64,000 bases of DNA from Anaeramoeba flamelloides (taxonomy: Eukaryota > Metamonada > Anaeramoebidae). The notes beneath the pieces were generated by a model. That model did no database searches, had not been told where the DNA came from, and worked only from the letters and a program-made list of their open reading frames with translations. Both the position numbers and the translations under genes were made by a program. Location: positions 13,269,001 through 13,333,000 of the forward strand of contig JANTQA010000008.1 of NCBI GenBank assembly GCA_027625915.1, in the 5' to 3' direction. Position 1 is the first letter of the stretch, and the number at the start of each line of letters is the position of its first letter. Shown here piece after piece: positions 22,316 to 33,523 of the stretch.

Positions 22316-23186
22316 ACCATTTTGAAAAAAATTTGGGCCATTAAAAAAAATTGGGTCAGTCAAAAATTTGTTTTCGTTTTTTAAATAATAAATATTAGCA
22401 AAATGATTTTTGATCAATGTAAAATTTTATGAACAAATCTTACATTTAAGAAAAAATAAAGTCACTATCAATTATAATTTTCAAAAGTAATATTATATTG
22501 TTGCATTTTGATCTTCTAGAATTACTATGGGACTCTAAAAATACATAAATTGAATTTTAATTGTAAAATTTACTAAAAATAAGAGAACTATTTATTAGGA
22601 AATTTTAAAATATATTAATTTAATAAGATATTTATCATTTTTAATTAACGCAAATTTATCAAGGTTAATCTTAAATATTGTTTAAAACCCAATTGAATCA
22701 TAAAATCTTCCAAAAAAGCTGTTTTTTTTTAAGAAGAGATTGTTTTTCACTAATGTTTTACAATCAAAACTTCAAAATAACCAAATACCGTGATTTCAGA
22801 AAAGATTTAAATTCTGAAAATACCCATATACAAACTTTAATTTAAAACACTTATTATTTTTTGGTCTTCCCAAAAAATGACTAACTTGATCTTGGAATGT
22901 AATCTAATAAAAAAAAATTAACATTTTTAGTTAAGTTTATAATTAAATTTTCATTTTTCTTTTTTAGAGTTCCATAGTAATTCTAGAAGATCAAAATGCA
23001 ACAATATAATATTACTTTTGAAAATTATAATTGATAGTGACTTTATTTTTTCTTAAATGTAAGATTTGTTCATAAAATTTTACATTGATCAAAAATCATT
23101 TTGCTAATATTTATTATTTAAAAAATGAAAACAAATTTTTGACTGACCCAATTTTTTTTAATGGCCCAAATTTTTTTCAAAATGGT
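22316..23186. repeat. 871-bp element with 226-bp near-perfect inverted repeats
   Basis: Bases 22316-22541 and 22961-23186 are reverse complements with only two mismatches that I can find (22379 region and 22527 region). The outer ends read ACCATTTTGAAAAAAATTTG. The 419-bp centre has no supported gene. Flanks show no clear target-site duplication. The near identity implies a recent origin or ongoing arm-to-arm conversion. It is best described as a non-autonomous foldback or MITE-like DNA element; an assembly artefact at a palindrome is the main alternative. Confidence 0.85.
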
Positions 23187-23561
23187 TAGAAACTTAATAG
23201 GATATTTTTTTTTTCATTTTAAGGTATATTTTTATGATATATATTTTACAATTAATCCAAAACAATTTAATTGAACAGTATTAATATATCATTTAATTTG
23301 ATATTATCAATCAATAATTTACCCATACTTTTAGCGTTTTATATGAAATATAAAAAAAATTTTGCTAATGTTTTGGAAACACCCCAAGTTTCAATTTAGT
23401 AAATAAAAATATGGAAACTATTTTAGCGATTAAATAACAAGTTTTCACGAAGAGTATCTTTATTACAAAACTTTTTTGGATTTTTCCAAATTTTTATTGA
23501 AAAAAAATCAAAAATTATACTCTTTTTTTCTTATATACCACCCAAATTATAGAAAAATACA

Positions 23562-23813
23562 TACACCCATTCCAGTTCTACTGTAAATATTTATAAGACA
23601 TGGAAATTAATTTATAATTATAAAATTGTATCTAATATAATACATTGTAAAATAAAATAAATGATTTTTTTTTCTTCGATTATTAATTTTAGAGTTTAAT
23701 ATAAACCTTAATAACGATTTTGCAGTGTATTATACAATATATAATTTTATAATTGCAAATTAATTTCAAGGTCTTATAAATTATTCACAGTAGGACTTAA
23801 ATCGATGTGTGTA
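23562..23813. repeat. Imperfect 250-bp foldback
   Basis: The arm at 23562-23651 (TTATAAGACATGGAAATTAA, TTATAATTATAAAATTGTAT) pairs with the arm at 23719-23813 (AATTAATTTCAAGGTCTTAT, TATAATTTTATAATTGCAAA). The arms are about 90 bp and roughly 80 percent complementary by eye. It begins about 375 bp beyond the 871-bp foldback. Confidence 0.65.
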
Positions 23814-23939
23814 ATTTTTAATTACATAAAAAAAAATCTTTTTTTTTTAATTATTATTCAAGAAGTGTAAATTACACTCTTATTACCCTTATATTTTAAT
23901 CCCCTTTCAGATTTTTAAGCCGAAAATAATAGATTCCAT

Positions 23940-24460
23940 CATTATTAATTCATGGCAACAATTTCAAACATATTTGATTTACAATTAATTCATCAAGATT
24001 TAATTGGGGTAATATTTCTTTTAATTTGTTCTGAAAAATACATCTATTATTGTTCATAGGAAGGATATACACATAAAAAAATGACAATATTTTCTATTAT
24101 TTCTTTTTGTTCATATTTGAAAAACAAAGGACAAAATTTATTTGAGTTTTTATCTCTTACATATCAATATCTATTTAAGCAGTTAGTAAATGATCCGAAT
24201 TTTCGAATTGTAGAAATTGATGGATAACTTAAATATTTTAGAGTTAAAAATAACTATTTTAGATTTTTGAATATCACTTGTATTAAAAACTAAAAAAAAA
24301 AATAATCTTATGACTTTAGTTAAATTACAAATTTTATTTTTCGGTCGGATATAAACCCAATTTTCTCTTTAATACAAGACAATTTTTTGATCTTAGATAA
24401 ACAATATTCTGTCTGATAAATTATCCCGGAAAAATTAGCCCAATGTATTTGACTTCTATA
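23940..24460 (+). pseudogene. Possible decayed plus-strand gene, unrecognised
   Basis: Starting at ATG 23952, MATISNIFDLQLIHQDLIG can be joined across a 51-nt GT-AG gap (24007-24057) to EGYTHKKMTIFSIISFCSY and on to NDPNFRIVEIDG before a stop at about 24224. A strong acceptor-like CCCCTTTCAG precedes it. Further protein-like sequence lies at 24335-24450 (NFIFRSDINPIFSLIQDNFL, IIPEKLAQC). No domain is recognised. It may be a small gene of about 76 residues or a relic of a larger one. Confidence 0.35.
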
Positions 24461-24667
24461 AAAAAGAAGCACATCCTTTATTTTGAAAACTTGTTGAAAA
24501 AGTCTGCACAGTTTATTTTAACTACATGTAAATACTATAAAATAAAAGAGTAAATTTCAATCAAATATATAAAATCAATTAAAATTAAAAAGAAAAAAAA
24601 AGTATTTTATTTTCCAAAATTGAGAAAGTATTTTTTCAAGACATATTAAAAAAAAAAACAAGAAATT

Positions 24668-25507
24668 TTAATCATGCGTAAAACCAAAAAAATACAAAAA
24701 GTTCATAATCTTCATCTCTATTTTATTCAAACAATGTGAAAATATGGGTCTCATCTTTTCACGATATCTTTTTAGATATCTTCTCAAACTTGGGGCGACA
24801 ATAGTTCTAATCTCGTTATAATCACGAACGACACTATTTATTGCTGGTATTGCATATCGTTCCAAGCTGAAATTTAAAATTAAGATTGAATAATGATTGC
24901 ATTCTGCCAAATATTTATTCGCCGATTTGAAAAAGTTTAATCTCAACCAATTGGTGATTAAATAAAATGGTAACAGGATCAAGTTGTAGAAAATCAAGAA
25001 AAGACTTTTTGACATAAAGATCAAGGTCTTTTTTAACATTAACAACATCATTAGGAAGAATTTTGAGAAACATAAGAGGGGGTAATAGAAAGAGAAGATC
25101 AGAAAAAGTGGTTTCAGTATTTTGGAAACAACAAAAATAAGAATATGAAATGGCAAAAGTAGAAACCAATGTAACAAAATATCGTTCACAAAGGTGTTGC
25201 GAGTTGTAATTGCAAATTCTCTCATAGCTTCATTTAGAGACCTCAAGTTGCTCCTCCAGAAATTTTCAATCTTGAAATTGAAAACACCAATTTGACTTTT
25301 CAGCTTGAATTGAAAACCCTTTGCATAAGGTTCTATTTTGACTAAGAGGAATTTGGGAACCAAGATCAAATAAAGAACAAAAGAAAGAAAACGGTGTGAT
25401 AACGGGATACTGTGAAGATCAAAATTTTCACTCTCACAAATGAAGTCGGAGAGATCTGCTTCAAGAAGATCACCAAGTATAAGCTGTGCAGAATTATGGT
25501 TGTTCAT
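24668..25507 (-). CDS. Hypothetical multi-pass membrane protein
   Basis: Single-exon frame of 279 residues, start MNNHNSAQLILGD. The first 35 residues are acidic and polar. Hydrophobic, probably membrane-spanning segments lie near 40-57, 108-128, 131-158 and 165-187, the middle pair separated only by short turns. The last 70 residues are basic and amphipathic (RRYLKRYREKMRP). There is no cleavable signal peptide. Sequence and codon pattern look real: the hydrophobicity is patterned, unlike antisense shadows of Lys-rich genes. I do not recognise a family. It could be an organelle or ER membrane protein with a hairpin insertion, but nothing in the neighbourhood helps. Confidence 0.6.
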   Translation of the reverse strand: MNNHNSAQLILGDLLEADLSDFICESENFDLHSIPLSHRFLSFVLYLILVPKFLLVKIEPYAKGFQFKLKSQIGVFNFKIENFWRSNLRSLNEAMREFAITTRNTFVNDILLHWFLLLPFHILIFVVSKILKPLFLIFSFYYPLLCFSKFFLMMLLMLKKTLIFMSKSLFLIFYNLILLPFYLITNWLRLNFFKSANKYLAECNHYSILILNFSLERYAIPAINSVVRDYNEIRTIVAPSLRRYLKRYREKMRPIFSHCLNKIEMKIMNFLYFFGFTHD

Positions 25508-28126
25508 TGGAGAAGCTCCAAATAGAAATTTCCCAAGTCAATTTTGCTTTGGCTGGAATTTGATAGTTTTTGTGTGTTGGAAATACCCTTGAGTAAAGTT
25601 TTAAAAGTCAATATTTAGCCCAAGAAACATTTAAAAAATGAGAAAAATAAAACAATTTCGAACAGGATTTTTCCAAAATAATTATAATACCCTTTTAGAA
25701 AACACTTTTGATTTCTTGATCGATTAACACAAATTTATAAAAATTCCTTCAAAAAGTAACTTTTTTTTTTTGAATTTTGATCAGTTTTAAGTTGTTTCAT
25801 TTGTTTACACTTTTATAAATTAAAAATTTCTGTTTAAAAAGTCAGGAAAAATAGGTTTTTTTTTTTATTGGTAATTAAGGGGTTAGTTTGAGATATAGAT
25901 TTTAAAAATAAAGACCCAAACAATAATAACTGTTCTAAAAAGTGTCTGACTTGTTCTTTGTTTTGTTTTTCAATAATCTTGAAAATAATTTTTAAAATCA
26001 TTGAATCGACCTCGATTTTTTTTGTCAATTCTTTAATAATGCACCAATTTTGATATAATTCTATAATTGGTTTTATTATCCCAAATACTACTCGAATTAT
26101 AAGAAGAAAAATGCAAGATCTATCAGCTCTTCAAAATATTAAATAAAAGGGTTTTATTGTAAAAATAATACCATACTACAATCTCAAAAAATATTGAATA
26201 ATACGTATTATTAGATCTCTGAAAGAATTCTTTTTTATATATTAATTCAATTTCATCAAGGTAGAATTCATTTTGAGTATTTTATATGACTAAAATTCAA
26301 TTTTTAAATTTATTTGTCAAATTAAAAACTTTTTAAAAATCAAAGTAATTTTTGACAAATAAAAAAATCCAAAGAAACGAAATTTTCAAAGAGAGACAAT
26401 ACAAATGATCTCCAAAACTCACACCCAACAACAGCTATAACAACACACCTCTTTAAGTATTGCTTTAGTTTTGAAATAGTTCAAAGATTAGAGGATATAT
26501 TACCTAATGAAGAAATACTAAAAAATGAAAATTGCAGAACAACATTTTGAGGTAAAAAAAAACTTTCCATACTTTAATGATCAGAACTTTAAATAGAATA
26601 AACTCACACAGCCACTCTTTTATTTATAAATATACCAAATTCATTCCAAATAGAGGAAAAATAAAAGGCAAATTTTTAATCGAGGTCGATTCATTTATTT
26701 TTCATTAGCTTTAGTTAAGGACTATCAGAATTTTATGCTCTGTGAGCATTGGAATACAAAGCAGTAAATAGATTAAGACCTTTAAAATATAGTGAATTGA
26801 GGGAAAGTTAAATATTGTCAATTTTTAGCAATTTAAGAATTTGACTAAAATCATTTATTGATCCAAAAACTTTTCGAAAAATCCCAACAAAGCAAGGCAA
26901 AAATAAAAAGCTATTTTTTTTGATATTGGGAAAATGTCACTCCCCTTTCTTTTCAAATGGGTGGCTCCACTCACCACCAACTCTAACATACTTCAATATA
27001 AAGTGGAGTGACATTTTCCCAATATCATTTTGGAAGTCGAAAATTTTGAGTGAAAAATTTTGGATTTGGAAAGTACATTTTTTTTGCCTTCCTCAAAAAA
27101 ACCTAAATTTAACATTTTAACAAGATCTATTAACTCAACATTCTTATGAGTTTATAATTCGTGTTGTGGGTATAAAATTAATAGCCACTGGGAATAAAAT
27201 TCGAATAATCCTTAACCTAACCGGAAAATAATAAAGATTAATTCCAAAATTTTCCCATTTCTCTCAATTTTAACATCTTTGGTGAAAATAACAAACCCAA
27301 TTAACTTAGCTCATATATCAAAAATAGATAATTGAAACTTCTCAAGCAATGTTTCAAGTTTTGCCACTTTAACCTAAGAAGAAATTTTCTCAAAGAGATG
27401 TTTTTCCCTAGATCCTTTTTCATTTTAAGATATGAGTACAGACAATTTTCATAATAATGACATTTTTACTTTCTTTAATCTTATTGAGGAAATATTTATG
27501 AGAAGTATCCAACCACAAAACCATGATTAAAACACTAGTACTTTTAAATTATGATTGTAAGTCTAGTCCTTAAAAAACTATATAATATTTGAAAAGAATG
27601 GAACAATCCTATAAAATAAAGATAAGACTTTTTGAACAATCAGCGTGACAGTCTACAATATTTCAGTTTCTGATCTTCTTTCATCGTTTTTAAAATTTCA
27701 AATACTCCCTATTAAAGTTTTTCCCTGCCCAAAAAGGGTAAGAAATAAGAATCAAAAGATAAAACTTTTGATTTTATTTAAATTTTTATAAAGTTATCTA
27801 AAAGAAAAATATTTGTGAACTTTCAATAACTCAAAACTCTTTTTCTGAAAATCAAAAATTTCCAAAAGTATTTTAAATTGGAAGTTTTAAAGTTTGACGA
27901 GTTAAAACAAATAAATTGAAAGTTATTGAATTTAGATCATGTAATTTCTTTCTAAATTTGTAATAATTTCAAAAAAACAAAGGAGATTGTAAAATAAAAA
28001 AAAGTTACCACAAATTATGTACTATTTTTGACTTGAGAAAACACATTTTTTTAACATTTTTTTCTTTTTAACTTATTTTTAAAATATTCGTTTTTGGTTG
28101 TATTTCCACTTAACAGAATACAAAGC
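25508..28126. other. AT-rich spacer between membrane protein and RABL6-like gene
   Basis: This is the shared upstream region of two divergent genes. No gene is supported; 25834-26028 (-) and 26920-27120 (+) are short and featureless. A 16-bp inverted pair, TGAATCGACCTCGATT (about 26002-26017) and its complement (about 26679-26694), brackets some 690 bp and may be element ends. A strong hairpin lies at 26922-27026. CTTAACAG just before the RABL6 start could be a 5' UTR splice acceptor. Confidence 0.45.
26922..27026. repeat. Perfect 22-bp hairpin with 61-nt loop
   Basis: Bases 26922-26943 (beginning GATATTGGGAAAATGTCACT) and 27005-27026 are exact reverse complements. The loop contains a further small complementarity (GGGTGG with CCACC). 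Possibly a structured transcript, a tiny foldback element or a chance hairpin; a perfect 22-bp stem is unlikely by chance in this non-homopolymer sequence. Confidence 0.65.
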
Positions 28127-31100
28127 ATGGGAAATGAAAATTTCCGTCAAATATCAAAAATGACAAACGAACTGATCAACAGTCCCAAATCCCAAGGAAA
28201 GGTAAAAAAAGAGGAGAAAGAGACACAACAAAACCAAACGAGTGGGGTTGATTTCAATTTAAAAATACTTGTTTGTGGCTCAAGAAAAACAGGAAAAACT
28301 GTCTTTTTAAAACGTATTCAAAACCAACGTTTTCAAACAAGCTATAGCCCAACATATTCTAACCGATCGATTCATTTGTATTGGAATTATGAACCAACAA
28401 ATTCAAAAGTCAAAGTCAACATTTGGGATATTGTCGATTCACAAAATGGAGTTTCTACAAGTAAGAAAATAATTTAAATTATACACTCACTAACTTCTTC
28501 TTTTTCTTTTTCTTTTTCTTTTCAAAGCTCCTTTCATGAACATTTTTTATTCAAATAATAATTTTTTGCTTTTCTTTTTTTGATTTTTTGTTTTTTGAAA
28601 ATTTTCTTTTATAAATTGACAGACAAACCAAACAATAACCTATTAAATCTGGAAATTCAAGGATCAGATGAAAGTAAGAAATCGGGTTCAACTGGTGTTG
28701 GTGGGTATAAAGGAGTTCAAGGTGTACTTTTTTTCTTTGATCCAAGTAGAATTGAATCTTTTCAATACATCAAAAAAAACTTACCAAAAGTACCTCAAGG
28801 CATTGAGATTCTTTTAGTTTCAAATTTTGCAGACAAACACTCAAAGAGATTCAACAGCCCAAATTCAAAATCGTATTTAAAAAACAGTCATCAGAACAAC
28901 CAATTTGTGAACATAACAAGAGTAAAAAAATATATCCAGCATATTTCAAAAACAAGAAACACAAGCATAAAATTAATCGAAATAAGCAACGTTAATAGAC
29001 ACGGCTTCCAGTTGGTTCATAATTGGGTCCTTTTCCCATTTATAAAATTAAAACAAGATTTAATTTCAAAACAAATAACCCAAAATGTTGGCATTATTCA
29101 AAAAAAAAGAGAAACAATAACGAAAATTAGCAATTTCCATTATTCTAAGAATTCAAAAAATCAACAAACAGCAAAACCAAACCCCTTTCAATACAGCCCT
29201 AACAACAACAGCAACATAGAGGATAAAACTATTGATCAAACGAAATCTTTTCGAAATTATCATTTCAAAAAATCTCAAAAATATCTCAGATTTCTTGGTA
29301 TTGATCCCAATTTATCCCAAAGTCTCAAATTTGAAAATAATAATCAACAAAAAACCAAAATAAATAGAACTCTTCAAAAGTATCTTAAAAAAAATAACAC
29401 AAGTAGCAACCAAGGTAATGATCAGAATAATAAAACAAAAAAACAAAATAGCTCAGACAAATCATCGCCAATGCAGAAAATACCAAAAAACACTTCAAGA
29501 TTAAACAGCCAAAATGAAAAAGATACGATTAAGACACAGTCAAAGTATAATTCGTCTCAAGAAAGTGGATTGTCTTCCCATGGAATAGGTCTTAAAAATC
29601 AAAAATTAGAATCCATTATTCAAACACCAAAAACTCAATATTTGTCTTCTTTTCGAAATAAAAATAATAAACACATAATTTTAAAATCAAAATTTAATAA
29701 TGAAAAGCAAAAGAAAATTAAAAAGAAAATACCTAAAGCCTTTGAAACGGGGAAAAAGAATGAGAAATTTTTTGCCAATTTAAAAAATATTTTTGAGAAT
29801 TATGGACATACTCAAAATACTTTTTTTCAAAATAATCTTAATTTGAATAATTATACTTTAAATAACAATTCCCAAGATTTTCAAAAAATAAATAAGAATA
29901 AGAATAAGAATAAAAATGAAAATAAAATCAATTTTCTAAACGATTCTAATCTATATTTTAATTCAAAAAGGTTTTCTACAAATATTAAATCTATTTTAAC
30001 AACTCAAAAAAATGATAATGATAATGATAATGATAATTTTTATGATTATGAAGAAGATAATAATGTTGATAATGATGAAAAAGGTATAGAAGATGATAAC
30101 AATGTGAATATAAATCCAGAAAAATTTTTAAATGATATTGAATTATTTCTTTTTGGTAATAAAACTGAAAATCAAAATAATATTGAAGAAGAAAATGAAA
30201 ATAAAAAACAAGAAGAATTTAATGGCTTTATTAAAAAAGATGTTAAGAAGAATAAAGAAGTGAAAGGTGAAATAGATGATTTAAAAAATGTGGAAGTGGA
30301 AGAATTTGAGGTGGAAGAATTTGAGGTGGAGGAAGATTATGTGGTGGATGATTTTGAGGAGGAAGAGGAAGTTCAAGTGGAAATGGAAGAAGAAGTGGAA
30401 AAGGAAGTGGAAGTGGAAGAAGAGACTGAAAACAATTTAGAAAAAAAAAAAATTGATGAAAAAAATAATAAAAAATCAAACCAAAATCAAAATACAATCA
30501 AAAATAAAGTGATAAATAAATATAAAAACTTTAATGAGAAGGAAAAAAAAATTGAAAATATAGAGGAGAAAAAAGAAAATAATTACAATAATGAAGTGGA
30601 TCAGGGAAAAGAAGAACAAGAAAATAATGATAACACGGAGGAAGAACAAGAAGAAGAACAAAATAACGATAATGATAATAAAGTCGAAAAAGAAAACGAT
30701 AATAATGAAAATAATCAAGTAGAAAAAGAGAAAAATCTAAAAAAAAATGAAAATGAAAGGGATATAGAGAAGGGAAAAGAAAAACAAAAAGGAAAGGGAA
30801 CAAAAAATGATGAAGAAATTAGTACTAATAATGAAGAAGATCAAAAAAATAATGATAAATCTGAGGAAGAACAAGAAGAAGAACAAGAAAACGATTTTGA
30901 TAAATCCGAAAAAGAAAACGATAATAATGAAAATAATCAAAAAGAAAAAGAAAAAAAAAAGGAAAATGAAAATGAAAATGAAAATAGTCAAGAAGAAAAT
31001 GGAAATAAAGACAAGAATACTGAAGAAGATGATGAAGAAATTAATCTTAATAATGAAGAAGATCAAAAACATGAAGAACAAGAAAACATTGATAACTCTG

Positions 31101-31178
31101 AGGAAGAACAAAAAGAAGAACAAAATAACAAAAAAAAAGAAATCGATAATAATGAAAATAATCAAAAAGAAAAAGAAA

Positions 31179-31209
<31 letters not shown>

Positions 31210-33523
31210 TGATAAGGAAAATGAAAGCCAAGAAGAAAAGGAAAAGAAAGATAAAAATACTGAAGAAGATGATGAAGAAATTAATCTTAATAATGATGAA
31301 GATCAAAAACATGAAGAGCAAGAAAATACTGATAATATTGAGGAAGAACAAGCTGAAGAACAAAAAAATGATGAAAAGGAAATTGGTAGGAATGAAAAGG
31401 AAAATGAGTATGAAATTGAGAGTGGTGAAGGAAAAAAAGAAGAACAAAAAAATAATGAAAAAAATGTAAAAGAAGAAGAAGAACAATCAAAAATAAATAA
31501 AATTGAAAATGAAATAATTAAAGAAGAAAAAAATTACAAAAATAACCAATTGGATCTGAATCAAGTACATATTGCAAATATTGATGAAAAAAAGAAAAAC
31601 GATAAAGAAAAGGGAAAAGGGATGGAAAGTGAAAATCAATATGAAAACGATAGTGAAGAAGAACAAAATACCGAAATAGAACAAAATACTGAAGAAGATG
31701 ATGAAGAAATTAATCCGAATAATGAAGAAGATCAAAAACAAGAAGAGCAAGAAAATAATGATATTACTGAGGAAGAAAAAAAAGAAGAACAAAAAGAAAA
31801 AGAGAAAAATCTAAAAAAAAATGAAAATGAAAGGGAGAATGAGAAGGAAAAGGAAAAAGAAAAACGAAAAAAAAATGGAAACAAAAAAGATGATGAAGAA
31901 ATTAATTCTAATAATGAAGAAGATCAGGGAAAAGAAGAACAAGAAAGCATTGATAACTCTGAGGAAGAACAAAAACAAGAACAAAATAACGAAAAAAAAG
32001 AAATTGATAATAATGAAAATAATCAAAAAGAAAAAAAAAATGAAAATGAAAATGAAAATAGCCAAGAAGAAAATGGAAAGAAAGACAAGAATATTGAAGA
32101 AGATGATGAAGAAATTAATTCTAATAATGAAGAAGATCAAAAACATGAAGAACAAGAAAACATTGATAACTCTGAGGAAGAACAAAAAGAAGAGCAAAAT
32201 AACGAAAATGAAGAAGAGCAAGAAAATAATGATAACTCTGAGGAAGAACAAAAAGAAGAACAAAATAACGAAAAAGAAAAAGAAATTGGAAAAGGAATGG
32301 AAAGTGAAAATCAATATGAAAATGATAGTGAAGAAGAACAAAATAATGAAGAAGAACAAAATACTGAAGAAGATGATGAAGAAATTAATCCTAATAATGA
32401 AGAACAAGAAAACATTGATAACTCTGAGGAAGAACAAAAACAAGAACAAAATAACAAAAAAAACGAAATTGATAATAATGAAAATAATCAAAAAGAAAAA
32501 GAAAATGAAAATGAAAATGAAAATGAAAATAGCCAAGAAGAAAATGGAAATAAAGACAAGAATACTGAAGAAGATGATGAAGAAATTAATCCTAATAATG
32601 AAGAAGATCAGGGAAAAGAAGAACAAGAAAGCATTGATAACTCTGAGGAAGAACAAAAAGAAGAACAAAAAGAAGAACAAAAAAACGAAAAAGAAAAAGA
32701 AATTGGAAAAGGAATGGAAAGTGAAAATCAATATGAAAACGATAGTGAAGAAGAACAAAATACTGAAGAAGAACAAAATACTGAAGAAGATGATGAAGAA
32801 ATTAATCCGAATAATGAAGAAGATCAAAAACATGAAGAACAAGAAAACATTGATAACTCTGAGGAAGAACAAAAAGAAGAACAAAACAACGAAAAAGAAA
32901 AAGAAACTGGTTGGAATAAAAAGGAAAATCAATATGAAAACGATAGTGAAGAAGAACAAAATACCGAAATAGAACAAAATACTGAAGAAGATGATGAAGA
33001 AATTAATCCGAATAATGAAGAAGATCAAAAACAAGAAGAGCAAGAAAATAATGAAATCGAGAGTGAGGAAGAACAAAAAGAAGAACAAAATAATGATGGA
33101 AAGGGAATTAGAAGCAATGAAAAAGAAAATGAGTATGAAATCGAAAGTGGTGAAGAAAAAAAAGAAGAAGAAAAAAATGTAAAAGAAGAAGAAGATATAT
33201 TTAAAATAAATAAAATTGAAAATGAAATAACCAAGGAAAAAAATGAAATCGATCAAAACACAGAAAAAGATTTATTATTTAATTCTTTCGATATGCAATT
33301 AAATGATGAAAACGGTGATGATTTGGATGAGATTGAAAACATTCTTAGCAGTTCAGATTCAGAATTTTCAAAATTTATTTTTAATAATAAAGAAAATGAA
33401 CAATTTTCTGGAATAAATGATCAAGAACTAAATCCACAAAATAAAAATTTCTTCTTAACTTATTCATCCGAAGATTCTCATAGCGATATATTTGAATGGA
33501 AGCTGTCTGGTGACGAAAATTAA
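28127..33523 (+). CDS. RABL6: RABL6-like (Parf) GTPase with giant acidic repeat tail
   Basis: Two exons, 28127-28460 and 28623-33523, joined by a 162-nt phase-1 GTAAGA-CAG intron, give 1744 residues. The GTPase-like domain (about 43-240) has the P-loop GSRKTGKT (51-58), YSPT switch I, IHLYWNYEPTNSKVKVNIWD (a RABL6 hallmark, cf. IHWSYKTTDDIVKVEVWD), LPKVPQGIEILLVSNFADKH and FPFIKLKQDLIS. This order matches RABL6/C9orf86, a Rab-related protein tied to cell-cycle control in animals. A weak NKxD-like motif is normal for this family. Human RABL6 is about 730 residues; here residues from about 530 to 1650 are E/K/N/D repeats. The final 90 residues are a conventional acidic region (DDLDEIENILSSSDSEFSKF). 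A short acidic C-terminus also occurs in animal RABL6, so the tail may be an expanded version. Confidence 0.88.
30160..33240 (+). repeat. Coding tandem repeats in the RABL6-like tail
   Basis: Degenerate units of roughly 60-75 codons recur about a dozen times. They contain EEDDEEINPNNEEDQ, then EEQENIDNSEEEQKEEQNN, then KEIGKGMESENQYENDSEEE or KEIDNNENNQKEKE. The frame is open for over 3 kb despite very many A-runs. Units differ in order, which points to repeated unequal exchange. Long open frames on both other frames and the opposite strand are shadows of this composition. Confidence 0.85.

Noticed and set aside
30243-33256. Long open frames on the minus strand and in other plus frames opposite the acidic repeats
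   Set aside because: They are Phe/Leu/Ile-rich or Lys/Met-rich mirror images of the E/K/N repeat codons of the RABL6-like gene.
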